Counted from the stretch's first letter, positions 26,082 through 36,093 are shown. The stretch is DNA of 64,000 nt from JAKQDH01 sp029558835 (GCA_035356615.1 DAOQSN010000005.1:97927-161926), one strand, 5' to 3'. Translations and numbers: made by a program. Notes: generated by a model from the sequence alone, not told the origin.

Positions 26082-26885
26082 ATGCCGGAAGCGGCTGAAC
26101 CGAACACCATCCGGGTCGCGCTGCCTGCGTACAACGAGGCGGCCAGCCTGCCTGCGCTCGTCGAACGCTGGGCAGCGGTGCTCCGCGGCCTGGACCGCCC
26201 GTTCCGCATCCTGATCGTGGACGACGGCAGCAGCGACGCCACGCCGTCCGTGCTGGCGGAGTTGGCCCAGCGCTTCCCACTTGAGATACACCGCCACGCC
26301 GCCAACCAGGGACTGGGGATGACCATCCGAGATGCACTCGTCGCCGCCGCCGCGCAGGCCGCTCCCGACGACGTCATCGCCACGATGGACGCCGACGGCA
26401 CGCATCCGCCTGAGCTGTTCCCGCCGATGCTCGACCGGCTGCAACGCGATCGGCTCGACGTGGTCATCGCGTCACGCTACGAGCCGGGGGCGCAGGTCGT
26501 GGGGCTTAGCGGGCTGCGGCGGCTTACGACGTCGGTTGCCGGTGTGCTGTTTCGCGTCGTGCTGCCCGTCCGTGGCGTCCGTGATTACACCTGCGGCTAT
26601 CGCCTGTATCGGGCCGCGTGCTTGCAGCGGGCTATCGGTATCTACAGTGACCGCTTCGTTGAGGAGCGTTCGTTTGCCTGCATGGCCGAGATTCTGCTCA
26701 AGCTCGCCCGGCTCGGCGCCCGTTGCGGCGAGGTGCCGCTGGTCCTGCGCTATGATCTGAAGGGCGGAACGAGCAAGATGCGCGTGCTCACCACGATCGT
26801 ACGCACGCTGCGGCTAATCTGCCGGCAGCGTTGCGCACCCTCGCGACCCAGACCGTCGCCCCGGCCCTCCGCACCGCGACCGTGA
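26082..26885 (+). CDS. Family 2 glycosyltransferase, dolichyl/polyprenyl-phosphate mannosyltransferase-like
   Basis: ATG 26082 starts a 267-aa protein whose N-terminus (IRVALPAYNEAASLPALVERW) is the usual beginning of the GT-A domain. The upstream in-frame extension to 25920 has no matching features. Motifs: DDGSSDAT, TMDADGTHPPEL (DxD), VVIASRYEPGAQV, DYTCGYRLY and LVLRYDLKGGTSKM. Enzymes of this type move a sugar from a nucleotide donor to polyprenyl phosphate for use by membrane GT-C transferases, which fits the GT39-like gene just downstream. The last residues (APRP) and the TGA stop lie inside a family E repeat. Confidence 0.88.
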   Translation: MPEAAEPNTIRVALPAYNEAASLPALVERWAAVLRGLDRPFRILIVDDGSSDATPSVLAELAQRFPLEIHRHAANQGLGMTIRDALVAAAAQAAPDDVIATMDADGTHPPELFPPMLDRLQRDRLDVVIASRYEPGAQVVGLSGLRRLTTSVAGVLFRVVLPVRGVRDYTCGYRLYRAACLQRAIGIYSDRFVEERSFACMAEILLKLARLGARCGEVPLVLRYDLKGGTSKMRVLTTIVRTLRLICRQRCAPSRPRPSPRPSAPRP

Positions 26886-26934
26886 GGGAGCGGCTGAGGA
26901 GTAGCGAAGTGCGAATGGCGAGTATCGAATGCAG
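26871..26934. repeat. Composite repeat E+D, copy 1
   Basis: Family E (GCACCGCGACCGTGAGGGAG, 26871-26893) is joined to family D (GTAGCGAAGTGCGAATGGCG, about 26901-26920). It covers the stop codon of the GT2 gene and the probable start of the next gene. A near-identical composite lies at 28637-28705, after the next gene. A further hairpin follows: CCCGAC-ACAG-GTCGGG at 26954-26969. Confidence 0.75.
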
Positions 26935-28651
26935 ATCACGCGTGCCGAACCGTCCCGACACAGGTCGGGATCGGGGAGCGGTGGTACCGTGCCCCCACAC
27001 CGGGGTTCGCGCGTCCACTTGTCTGGGGGTCGCTCTGATCCTCCTGCTGGCCGCCGCCGTTCGCTTTGCGGGCATCACCGACCGCGAACTCTGGCTGGAC
27101 GAGAGCTGTACCTACTATTACGTGCATCATCTCTTCAACTGGCCCGCCGACGGCCCGGATCCGTGGTTGGAACTCACGACGGTCCCCTACACCGTGCTGC
27201 TGCACGCGTGGACGCGGGTTGCGGGCGAGACCATCCTTGGCCTGCGTAGCTTCTCAGCCGTCGCCGGCTTGCTGACGGTGGTCGCACTGATGTACGTGGC
27301 CGCGCGCGTCGCGGGCCGCCGTGCGGGAGCGATCGCCGGCGCCCTCGCCGCACTTCACCCACTACAGGTGTACTACAGCCAGGAGGCCCGGGTCTACGCG
27401 CTCTGGTGTCTCGAGTGCACGCTGCTGCTCTGGAGTCTGTACCAGGCGGCCCGCTTGCAGTCGCCACGATGGTGGGTTGCGTATGCGTTGCTCGTCGTTA
27501 TGACCACGGCCACGCACTACTACACGCTATTCTGGCTCCCCGCGAGCGCCGTGGCCGTGCTACTGAGTCCAAGAGCGCTTCACTTTGCCAAGCAGTGGAC
27601 CGTGACGCATGCCGTGCTGGGGGTGGTACTGCTTCCGTTTATCATGTTCATCATCGTGCCGTTGACCGGCCGCGGCAGCCAGATGTGGCTCGAGGACGTC
27701 TGGGCAAGCTACCCCCCGGCACTGGCGTTGTTGCGTTCGTGCTGGGCGCTGCTGCCGGCCGGCGGGTATCCCGAAGCCTACCTGGGCCCGCTGGCCGCGG
27801 CCACCGGTGTGCTGGGAGAGGCCGTGGGGACGTGGCTTACCCGTCTCGTTCAGTGGGGACCGGCGGCGCTGATACTGTTGCTGCTCCTGGTCTGGGGAAT
27901 CCGGAAACCCGTTGCGCGGATGACGGCGCAGTCGGCGCAGGTGTCACCGGCCTCTGGGCGGCACGTGGCTTTTTTTGCCTTGTTGACGCTGGCGACTTTG
28001 GCTACGCCTTTCCTTTACTCGTGGCTGGTTCGGCCGGCGTACGTCGTGGGGCGTTATGATCTATGCGCGCTTCCCGCGCTCCTGCTGACCGTCACTCTGC
28101 TTCTCGACGGTGCCCTGCGGAACGCAGGGTCGCGCATTGCAGCCACGGCCTTCCTGTTGCTGTGCAGCGCCGCCACGACCGTGGGCCTGCACGCCGTACC
28201 CGTGCAGATTGAGACGCCCGAGCGCGTGCGGCGACTCCAGGAGCATGTCGGCCCCCACGACCTGGTGGTTTCCGTGGGCATGTACCGCTGGTTCCTGGCC
28301 TACGAACTTAACCGCCAGGGCTTCTCCACGCGGATCATCTCCTTCCCCCCGGCGCACGACCGCCAGGTCGGCTGGGACAACCCACGCGCCGAACTGGCCG
28401 ATCCGGAAGGCATTAAGCCCGCGGTCACCTCAACGCTGACCGGCATCCGCCGCGTTCTGCACGACGGTGCACGAGTCTGGCTTCTCTGGCAGGGAGACCC
28501 CACCGGCCCGCGCTGGGAGGTTGATTCGCAATTGCTGGCCGGCTTACGTGAGGCCGGCTACGACGTCCGCGGGCACGACCCCTGGCTGGGGTTGCTGGAG
28601 GTAACCGTGCCCGCGACACCCCGGGAGGGCCGGTCCGAACCGCGACCGTAA
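26915..28651 (+). CDS. GT39/ArnT-like polytopic glycosyltransferase
   Basis: The frame is open from 26831, but its first part is repeat sequence. ATG 26915 and GTG 26981 are both plausible starts, and the first conserved block is RFAGITDRELWLDESCTYYYVHHL. About 580 aa with roughly ten hydrophobic segments and LHPLQVYYSQEARVYAL, the luminal motif of GT-C enzymes that use polyprenyl-phosphate sugars. A catalytic Asp/Glu pair (DE in WLDES) sits in the first extracytoplasmic loop. Probably acts with the preceding GT2 on a surface glycan or protein. The C-terminus (SEPRP) and TAA stop lie in a repeat, so both ends of this gene are repeat-derived. Confidence 0.8.
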   Translation: MASIECRSRVPNRPDTGRDRGAVVPCPHTGVRASTCLGVALILLLAAAVRFAGITDRELWLDESCTYYYVHHLFNWPADGPDPWLELTTVPYTVLLHAWTRVAGETILGLRSFSAVAGLLTVVALMYVAARVAGRRAGAIAGALAALHPLQVYYSQEARVYALWCLECTLLLWSLYQAARLQSPRWWVAYALLVVMTTATHYYTLFWLPASAVAVLLSPRALHFAKQWTVTHAVLGVVLLPFIMFIIVPLTGRGSQMWLEDVWASYPPALALLRSCWALLPAGGYPEAYLGPLAAATGVLGEAVGTWLTRLVQWGPAALILLLLLVWGIRKPVARMTAQSAQVSPASGRHVAFFALLTLATLATPFLYSWLVRPAYVVGRYDLCALPALLLTVTLLLDGALRNAGSRIAATAFLLLCSAATTVGLHAVPVQIETPERVRRLQEHVGPHDLVVSVGMYRWFLAYELNRQGFSTRIISFPPAHDRQVGWDNPRAELADPEGIKPAVTSTLTGIRRVLHDGARVWLLWQGDPTGPRWEVDSQLLAGLREAGYDVRGHDPWLGLLEVTVPATPREGRSEPRP

Positions 28652-28705
28652 ACGAGCGGCCGCGGAATAGCGAAGTGCGAATAGCGAATGAGGAAGCACA
28701 AGTAG
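28637..28705. repeat. Composite repeat E+D, copy 2
   Basis: GAACCGCGACCGTAAACGAG (28637-) followed by GGAATAGCGAAGTGCGAATA and GCGAATGAGG. Same order and orientation as copy 1, so the GT39-like gene is bracketed by direct repeats about 1.77 kb apart. The TAA stop of that gene is inside this copy. Confidence 0.75.
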
Positions 28706-28779
28706 CGCACGTGGCAGGCGCGTGCTCCGACCCGCAACGGTACGGGTGCGGCACCTGTCTGCCCAACGTGCAACCCGCG

Positions 28780-30885
28780 TCACCGCTTCCACAGTTGATC
28801 CAGGAACTCATCCACGGACACGCGCGCCGTAAGCTCGCCCTGGTCCGCATCGGCATCGGACTTCTCGAAGCGGGGCTCAAAGCACGCCCGCGCATCCGCC
28901 GGGAGGAACCGCGTCAACTGGGCGTAGGTGTGCGCGTCGCTCAACCCAAACCGGTGATGATAATAGCGCAGCGGGAAATACACATAGAGCATGTCCTTCG
29001 CCCGCGTCATCGCCACGTAGAACAGCCGTCGTTCCTCCTCGATCTGCTCATCGCTCCCCGTGGCCATGTCGGAAGGAATCATGCCGTCGGCCGCGTGAAT
29101 GATGTGCACGACGTTCCACTCCATGCCCTTGGCCGAGTGGATCGTGCTGAGGATGAGGTAGTCCTCGTCGAGGTAGGGAGCGGCCGCCAGGTCCGCCGTC
29201 GAGTTGGGCGGGTCGAGTGTCAAGTCGGTGATGAACCGCTGGCGCGACCGGTACCGGACGGCCATCGCCTGTAACTGTTCAATGTCCCGCAGGCGGGCGG
29301 GGGCATTCTCATAGAGACGCTCGAACACCGGCTGATAGAACTGGCGGATGCGTTCGAGCTGCGCCGCCACGGACATCCCCGTGCCCCGCGCGGCGGCCGT
29401 GTCTTCCGAGCGGCCCAGCCCGGCGCAGTCGCCCAACGCCTGCCGCAACGCGGCAAAGCCTGCCGCGGCCGCCGGCGGCACTTTCGGTGGGTCGCGGAGC
29501 AGGCGCTGCAGCGGCGAGGCTTCCCCGGCAACCTCGTCGGCGGCCTCGCCTTCCCCCTCCGGCTGCATCCGGTGCACGCCCAATTGCCTGATGATCCGCC
29601 GGGCGGCCGCCGGACCGATGCCCTCCAGAAGCTGCAGCACCCGGAACCAGCTCAGCTCGTCATGCGGGTTCTCCAGCACCCGCAGAAACGCCACCAGGTC
29701 CTTAATGTGGGCCGCTTCGACGAACCGCAGCCCGCCGTACTTGCGGAACGGGATGTTGCGGCTGGCGAGTTCTACCTCCAACTGGGCGCTGTGATGCCCG
29801 GCGCGAAACAGCACCGCCTGTTGCATCAACTGGAGCCCGCGCTCGCGGTGTTCGAGCACGTGGTGACACACCAGACGCGACTGCTGCGCCTCATCGACGC
29901 ACGTGAGCAGCACCGGCTTCTGCTCCGACGGCCGCTGGGAACGCAACTCCTTTGTGTACCGCTCCCGCGCATAGCTCATCACCGTGTTCGAGGCGGCCAG
30001 GATCGGTTGCGTCGAGCGGTAGTTTTCCTCCAGCGTCACCACGTGCGTACCGAGGAACCGCTCGGGGAAGTCCAGGATGTTGCGGATGGTGGCTGCCCGG
30101 AATGAGTAGATCGACTGGGCGTCGTCCCCCACCGCCATGATGTTCTTGCACCGCTGCCGCATGCCCACCAGGATCTGGGCCTGAATCGCATTCGTATCCT
30201 GGTACTCATCCACCAGGACGTGGTCGAACCGCTCGCCGACGCGCTCGCCGACACCCGGCTGCGTGCACAGCAGCCGCCACAGCAGCAGCAGGTCGTCATA
30301 GTCGACGACGTTGCTCGCCCGCTTGCGGCGCGCGTAACGCCCGAAAATCTCCCCCAGCGCTTCGAGATCACCCCGGCACCACGGGAAGTGCCGCTCCACT
30401 ACTTCGCTCAGCGGCTTCTCGGCGTTGACGGTGTGCGAGTAGATCTTCGCCAGCGTCGCCTTGCGGGGGAAGCGCCGGTCCTTCTTGCCGAACCCCAGCT
30501 CCGTGCGGATCAGGTTCAGAATGTCGGCCGCGTCCTCCTCGTCGATGACCGTGAACCCCTCCGTCAAGCCGACCGCCCGGGCATACAGCCGCAACAACCG
30601 GTTCGCCACGGCGTGAAACGTCCCGCCCCAAACCTTCGTCAGCGTACTCTGCGTGGTCAGCTTGGCCGCCCGATCAAGCATCTCGGCCGCCGCCCGGCGC
30701 GTGAACGTCAGCAGCAGGATGCGATCGGGCCGCACCCCGCGCTCCACTAGATGCGCCACCCGGCACGCCAGCGTCTTGGTCTTCCCGGTCCCCGCGCCCG
30801 CCACCACCAGCAGCGGACCGTCACCGTAAGTTACCGCTTCGTACTGGGAAGGGTTAAGCTGGGAAAGCCAATGTGCAGCAGCCAT
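28780..30885 (-). CDS. UvrD/Rep/PcrA-type superfamily 1 DNA helicase
   Basis: 701 aa. Motifs in order: Q-motif region LNPSQYEAV, Walker A GAGTGKTKT, motif Ia LLLTFTRRAAAEM, motif II VDEYQDTN, motif III GDDAQSIYSFR, motif IV VTLEENYRST, motif V LSTIHSAKGMEW and motif VI EERRLFYVAMTRAKDML. It is slightly shorter than PcrA (about 720 aa), and the C-terminal Tudor-like RNA-polymerase-binding tail of UvrD/PcrA is not evident. The protein unwinds DNA 3'-5' in repair or replication restart. It lies convergent to the glycosyltransferase gene with only repeats between them, and has no operon partner. Confidence 0.93.
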   Translation of the reverse strand: MAAAHWLSQLNPSQYEAVTYGDGPLLVVAGAGTGKTKTLACRVAHLVERGVRPDRILLLTFTRRAAAEMLDRAAKLTTQSTLTKVWGGTFHAVANRLLRLYARAVGLTEGFTVIDEEDAADILNLIRTELGFGKKDRRFPRKATLAKIYSHTVNAEKPLSEVVERHFPWCRGDLEALGEIFGRYARRKRASNVVDYDDLLLLWRLLCTQPGVGERVGERFDHVLVDEYQDTNAIQAQILVGMRQRCKNIMAVGDDAQSIYSFRAATIRNILDFPERFLGTHVVTLEENYRSTQPILAASNTVMSYARERYTKELRSQRPSEQKPVLLTCVDEAQQSRLVCHHVLEHRERGLQLMQQAVLFRAGHHSAQLEVELASRNIPFRKYGGLRFVEAAHIKDLVAFLRVLENPHDELSWFRVLQLLEGIGPAAARRIIRQLGVHRMQPEGEGEAADEVAGEASPLQRLLRDPPKVPPAAAAGFAALRQALGDCAGLGRSEDTAAARGTGMSVAAQLERIRQFYQPVFERLYENAPARLRDIEQLQAMAVRYRSRQRFITDLTLDPPNSTADLAAAPYLDEDYLILSTIHSAKGMEWNVVHIIHAADGMIPSDMATGSDEQIEEERRLFYVAMTRAKDMLYVYFPLRYYHHRFGLSDAHTYAQLTRFLPADARACFEPRFEKSDADADQGELTARVSVDEFLDQLWKR

Positions 30886-31078
30886 GAGAACTCACCATCC
30901 GGGGGTCACCGGACCGCCACGGCCCCCTCCATCCCCACACGGTACCCGAATCCCGCCCCCTATGGTAGGCTGCCCCCTGGGGCCGCGCACTCGGTCGGGC
31001 GCGCCCTGAGTCGGGTTGCCGACCCGCTAGCTTTGGTGCCTCTGGTTGCCCTTCCTCGTATGCGGGAGTGATACCACC

Positions 31079-32029
31079 ATGCATGGACGCCTGCTGCTGA
31101 CCTTTCGCTTGGCCTGCCTGCTCGTGACCCTCGGGGTTCTGCCGGGCTGCGCGCTGCTTCGGCGCACCACGCCCGGAGCGCCATCGCCGGTGCCGCCGGC
31201 GCCCGCTGCGCAGGCGGCCGCCCCATCTGCACCCGAGGCAACCTCGCCCGCTGGCGAAATGCCGGCCGAGGCGAAGGAGACCGAGGCCGAAAGTGCCGCC
31301 AAAGAAGCCGAGGAGTGGGCCGACAAGGAGGAGGAGTTCGCCCGCAAGCGCGAACGGGCTGTGCGCGAGCTGAACATCTCCCGGCAGCGTCTCGCGCGTA
31401 CTCAGCTCGGCCGGCAACACGCGGCCATCCAGAACGACATCGCTTTGCTCGAAGCCCAATTCGACTTGGCCGTTGCCGAGCAGCGCTTGAGCATCTTCCT
31501 GGAACGCAACCTACCCACGCGGGTTGATTGGGCGAAGCTCGGCCTCCAACGCGCTGAAGACGGCACCAAGGAAGCAGAAGAGGAACTTCACCAACTCGAG
31601 CTGATGTACGCGGCCGAGGACTTCGCCGATCAGACCAAGGAGATCGTCCTCGAGCGTGGCCGCCGACGACTCGAACGCGCCCGCGCGGATCTCGACCTGC
31701 GTCACCGTGAGTTCCAGACCCTTATCGAGAAGACGATCCCCCTCGAAACCCGCGAGGAACAGCAGAGACTCGAACAGGCCCAACGCCGCCTCGAACGCGT
31801 GAAACGCGATGCCGCTGCCTCCGCTCTCGACCAGGACATCAACATCATGACCGCCGAGGCCACCATCGTGCAACAGGAGGCCGACCTCAAGGTCCTGGAG
31901 AAGGAACGGGACAAGGCGAAGAAGGAACACGACAAGAAACAGGCCGAGCGGCAGAAGAAGGACCAGGCGGCGCCCCTCGGTGAGCAGCCGGCCAAGACCC
32001 CCGACCAACCCGGCACGCCAACGGAGTGA
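31079..32029 (+). CDS. Coiled-coil lipoprotein of unknown function
   Basis: ATG 31079, preceded by GGGAG and giving 316 aa, starts a lipoprotein signal (LVTLGVLPGC, Cys24). An Ala/Pro/Glu-rich linker follows, then almost continuous heptad-like helix from about residue 70 to 295, rich in Glu, Arg, Gln and Lys (EEQQRLEQAQRRLERVKRD, DLKVLEKERDKAKKEHDKK). It is probably membrane-anchored in the periplasm as a long coiled coil. The next gene, an exported toroid protein, starts a few bases to 230 bases downstream and may be co-transcribed. No family recognised. Confidence 0.8.
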   Translation: MHGRLLLTFRLACLLVTLGVLPGCALLRRTTPGAPSPVPPAPAAQAAAPSAPEATSPAGEMPAEAKETEAESAAKEAEEWADKEEEFARKRERAVRELNISRQRLARTQLGRQHAAIQNDIALLEAQFDLAVAEQRLSIFLERNLPTRVDWAKLGLQRAEDGTKEAEEELHQLELMYAAEDFADQTKEIVLERGRRRLERARADLDLRHREFQTLIEKTIPLETREEQQRLEQAQRRLERVKRDAAASALDQDINIMTAEATIVQQEADLKVLEKERDKAKKEHDKKQAERQKKDQAAPLGEQPAKTPDQPGTPTE

Positions 32030-32074
32030 CGCCCATGCCTCGGCAGTACACTCCGGATGGAGCACCGTCCAATA

Positions 32075-32113
32075 TCCCTCTCCCCCTGGGGGGAGAGGGC
32101 AAGGTGAGAGGGG
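32075..32113. repeat. Dispersed repeat family A copy at the start of the toroid-protein frame
   Basis: TCCCTCTCCCCCTGGGGGGA followed by GAGGGCAAGGTGAGAGGGG. It is in frame with the downstream gene, where it would encode PLPLGGEGKVRGG, almost the peptide seen three times in the gene at 59915-62362. Confidence 0.8.
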
Positions 32114-32154
32114 GTGCCAACGCCCTTCGACCTTCCCTCGACGGGGCTACGCTA

Positions 32155-32300
32155 AGTGGCTCGACGCAATGGCGGAGCAAGCAGGTGGGATGGGGCGGCA
32201 TGGCCAAGCGCCGCGCCGCCATGCCTTCTCCCGGAGAAGCAGGCGGCTTCTGCCGCAGCATGCCGGCGCCTTCGGCTTGGGCATGCCACCCTCCCGGTGC
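32155..32300. repeat. Dispersed repeat family B, copy 4 (complete)
   Basis: Left module GGGCGGCATGGCCAAGCG...CCGCCATG (32193-32223), middle segment, right module GCATGCCGGCGCCTTCG...GGGCATGCCACC (32258-32290). It lies inside the open frame of the toroid protein and probably supplies its start codon. Confidence 0.82.
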
Positions 32301-33450
32301 GCCACTTGCGTCGTCCTGTGTACCGATCCTCGCATTGCTCTGGCTTGTGTCCTTTGTGCTGGCGGCCGACGTGGCCAACGCGCCCGACCCGCAGAGCGTA
32401 CACGATTCGATTACCCGCGCGGTCGCTTTTCTCGTGCAGGACCAGAACTCCGATGGCTCCTGGGGTGGCCCGCAGGACTCCATCACCACCTGGTCCGGCG
32501 AGATGTGGCCCAATCCCGAGACCCATCGCGCCTGGAAAGTGGCCACCACCGGCCTCTGCGTGGCCGCCCTGCTCGAGGTTGGCCCGCCGCCGGAGGCCGC
32601 CGACGCCACCGACCGCGCCGTGCAGTACCTGCTCCACAACGCTGACGTGAAACGTCCCAACGAGTGGGACCTGATGAACAACTGGGCGTACATCTACGGG
32701 TTGCAGGGTCTGGCGGCCGCGGCCGGGCACCCGCGCTACGCCGCGCCGGCCATCCATGAGCAAATCGCCGCGGCCGTTCCCAAGTACTTCGACGCGCTGG
32801 CACACTTTCAATCCGTTGACGGCGGTTGGGGCTACCTTGCGTTTGACGTCCCGCGCACCCAGCGGCCCCAGTGGTCCACGAGTTTCATGACTGCGGCCGC
32901 CGTCGTGGCCATGGAAGACGCCAAGCGCCAGGGCTTCATTGTCGATCAGGCGGTGATCGACCGGGCCGTCCGTCTCGTCCAGCGCTGCCGCTTGCCCAAC
33001 GGTGCCTACTCCTACCACGCCCGCGTTATTCCGAACCTGCATTCGGAGTACATTGACCAGGTAAAGGGCTCCCTGTCCCGCATCCAGGTCTGTCAGGCGG
33101 CCCTGCTGGCCGCCGGCCGGGACGTGCCCCTCGAAGATCGGCGCTTCGGCCTCACGCACTTCTTCCGCGAGCACAAGTTCCTCGACATCGCCATGCACAA
33201 GCCGGTCCCGCACGAGGCGTACTACTACAACTCCGGCTACTTCTACCTGTTCGGGCACTACTACGCCGGCCTCGTCATCGCCACCCTGCCGCCCGAGGAA
33301 CAGGCCCAGTGGTGGCCGAAGCTGTGCCGTGAGATCCTCAAGACCCAGCAGGAAGACGGCTCCATGTGGGACTACGACGTGCACCGCTACGACCGGCCCT
33401 ACGGCGTCGCCTTCAGCCTGCTTGCCCTGCACCGCTCGTTGACGCCATAG
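32260..33450 (+). CDS. Exported alpha-alpha toroid protein (terpene cyclase/prenyltransferase-repeat fold)
   Basis: The frame is open from 32026 through repeats A and B. ATG 32260, within repeat B, gives a signal-peptide-like N-terminus (VPILALLWLVSFVLAAD) and 396 aa; the true start is uncertain. QW-type repeats (QDQNSDGSWGG, FQSVDGGWGY, QQEDGSMWDYD) indicate the squalene-cyclase/prenyltransferase barrel. The DxDD acid motif of squalene-hopene cyclase is absent and the predicted location is extracytoplasmic, so triterpene synthesis is unlikely. Similar barrels are found in exported planctomycete proteins without a known activity. It follows the coiled-coil lipoprotein and may work with it. 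Confidence 0.75.
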   Translation: MPAPSAWACHPPGAPLASSCVPILALLWLVSFVLAADVANAPDPQSVHDSITRAVAFLVQDQNSDGSWGGPQDSITTWSGEMWPNPETHRAWKVATTGLCVAALLEVGPPPEAADATDRAVQYLLHNADVKRPNEWDLMNNWAYIYGLQGLAAAAGHPRYAAPAIHEQIAAAVPKYFDALAHFQSVDGGWGYLAFDVPRTQRPQWSTSFMTAAAVVAMEDAKRQGFIVDQAVIDRAVRLVQRCRLPNGAYSYHARVIPNLHSEYIDQVKGSLSRIQVCQAALLAAGRDVPLEDRRFGLTHFFREHKFLDIAMHKPVPHEAYYYNSGYFYLFGHYYAGLVIATLPPEEQAQWWPKLCREILKTQQEDGSMWDYDVHRYDRPYGVAFSLLALHRSLTP

Positions 33451-33509
33451 TACCCCGTTGACGGAGGCGCGCCGGTGTCACGCGTTGGTGCGCTCGACGA
33501 ACGACTTGG

Positions 33510-33537
33510 TTGACGCGCCGCACCGGCGGCGTATCAT
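33510..33537 (+). promoter_or_regulatory. Sigma70-like promoter for icd
   Basis: TTGACG (33510-33515), 16 bases, TATCAT (33532-33537). Both hexamers are close to consensus. The predicted leader is about 145 bases and ends in a GGGAGG ribosome-binding site. The rest of the 33451-33688 gap carries nothing else I can name. Confidence 0.6.
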
Positions 33538-33688
33538 GCGACCGGCATCGGCGTCGCACCGAGAGGACACCGCCGGGGTTCGGGACGGCCGCGGCGAGGC
33601 TCCCTTGCCACGAGCGTTGCGGAGCGGACGAACATCGGCGCCGTTGTCGTATCACCGAAGCCGGCCGCCGGCGGGAGGACCAGCAGCC

Positions 33689-34990
<1,302 letters not shown>

Positions 34991-34999
34991 GGCCTGAAG

Positions 35000-35037
35000 A
35001 CCCCTCTCCTTCCGGGGGAGAGGGCAGGGTGAGGGGC
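35000..35037. repeat. Dispersed repeat family A copy after icd
   Basis: ACCCCTCTCCTTCCGGGGGA followed by GAGGGCAGGGTGAGGGG. A second half-copy (CCCTCCCC...GCCGGGAGAG) follows at about 35055-35083. As a strong hairpin directly after icd it may serve as a 3' end. Confidence 0.75.
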
Positions 35038-35133
35038 TGGGCGGCAGCGATTTGACCCTCCCCGCCCCCTCGCCGGGAGAGACGGAACTCTGAGATGGTT
35101 TCTCAGTGGGACCGCACGAGCCTGGAACCTATC

Positions 35134-35170
35134 GGGTGGTATGCCCAAGCCGCAGGCGCCGGCATGCCGG
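35134..35170. repeat. Dispersed repeat family B, copy 5 (right module only, inverted)
   Basis: GGGTGGTATGCCCAAGCCG followed by CAGGCGCCGGCATGCCGG. It ends 19 bases before the start codon of the RDD protein and is in frame with it. Confidence 0.72.
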
Positions 35171-35188
35171 CGCGGGAGAAAGCTTGCC

Positions 35189-35956
35189 ATGACGATGCCG
35201 CCGACGCCCACCACGCTTCATCCTCCCTGCTGCCCCATCTGTCTGGGCACGAAGTGGAGAACCCGCAAGCACCTGCTCCTGTACGGCGTCCGCGTCTGCC
35301 GAAAATGCTACTACAGCTTGGCGAACCGCCGACAGGCGGCGTTCATCCTGGACAACCTGTGCTTCAGTCTCGCGGTGGGGATGACGCTCGGCCTACTGAG
35401 CCTCGTCCTGCCCCCGGCCCTGGCGGACGCAGAGGTCTTCTGGCAGGTGGCGTTCAATCTGATGATCGTGGCGTTCGGCTTCAAGGACGGCTTCGGAGGC
35501 TATTCGCCGTTCAAATGGCTGGCCGGCGTGCAAGTTGTTGATGTGGACACGCTCGAACCCATCACCTTCGGCCGCTCTTTCTTGCGCAACCTGCCGGTGG
35601 TGGGGATCATGTTGGTACAAAGCGTGTGTTATAACCTGGCGGGACTAGTGCCTTGGCTGATGCTCGTGGTGGCGATGGCGTCAATACTGCTTCTGTATAT
35701 TGCTATGCGGCTTTGCCGCGGCCCGCGCTGGGGTGACGGCGTGGCGCGCACGAAGGTCGTCTGGAAGAAATACGCGCATCGCCTGCCGTTCGACACCCGC
35801 GGGCACATCTGTGTCAACTGCGGCTACGATCTGCGCGGCAACGTGTCGGGCGTTTGCCCGGAGTGCGGCCGCCCGATCGCCGCTGCGGCGATCGCGCCCC
35901 CGGTGGTGCCACCCGTGCTGGACAGCAGAGAGGAAGGACTCGGACGGGCGTTGTAA
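35189..35956 (+). CDS. RDD family membrane protein with N- and C-terminal zinc ribbons
   Basis: ATG 35189, preceded by GGGAGAA at a good distance, gives 255 aa. The N-terminus holds paired cysteines (CCPICLG ... CRKC) of a probable zinc ribbon. An RDD-type membrane domain follows, with helices about 38-60, 75-95 and 125-170 and the segment WLAGVQVVDVDTLEPITFGRSFLRN carrying the conserved Arg and acidic residues. The C-terminus has a second zinc ribbon, CVNCGYDLRGN-x4-CPECGRPI, a tail very common in Phycisphaerae-like planctomycetes. RDD proteins are small membrane proteins, some implicated in ion exchange, mostly of unknown role. The zinc ribbons suggest a protein-interaction or sensing function. 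Confidence 0.85.
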   Translation: MTMPPTPTTLHPPCCPICLGTKWRTRKHLLLYGVRVCRKCYYSLANRRQAAFILDNLCFSLAVGMTLGLLSLVLPPALADAEVFWQVAFNLMIVAFGFKDGFGGYSPFKWLAGVQVVDVDTLEPITFGRSFLRNLPVVGIMLVQSVCYNLAGLVPWLMLVVAMASILLLYIAMRLCRGPRWGDGVARTKVVWKKYAHRLPFDTRGHICVNCGYDLRGNVSGVCPECGRPIAAAAIAPPVVPPVLDSREEGLGRAL

Positions 35957-35977
35957 GATCGAACCACCTGGGTAGGC

Positions 35978-36035
35978 TGTAGCGTCGGCCCCCCGTGGCC
36001 GACGTGGAAAGCCTCGAATGCAGCGGTCGACGAGA
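35978..36035. repeat. Dispersed repeat family C copy
   Basis: TGTAGCGTCGGCCCCCCGTG followed by GCCGACGTGGAAAGCCTCGA. The GTCGGCC/GGCCGAC arms make a stem. The same unit occurs at 38989-39057, 44720-44770, 45404-45462 and 63555-63605. Confidence 0.8.
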
Positions 36036-36093
36036 CGCCGACTCAGGATCGAGAGTCCTGCACTGGACCGCTGAGGACTCTCTGACGCGTGGC

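Noticed and set aside
26831..26914. N-terminal extension of the GT39-like protein
   Set aside because: It overlaps the GT2 coding end and repeat E in another phase, and has no membrane segment or conserved block.
32026..33450. Squalene-hopene cyclase
   Set aside because: QW-type repeats are present but the DxDD motif is missing, the protein is short and it appears exported.
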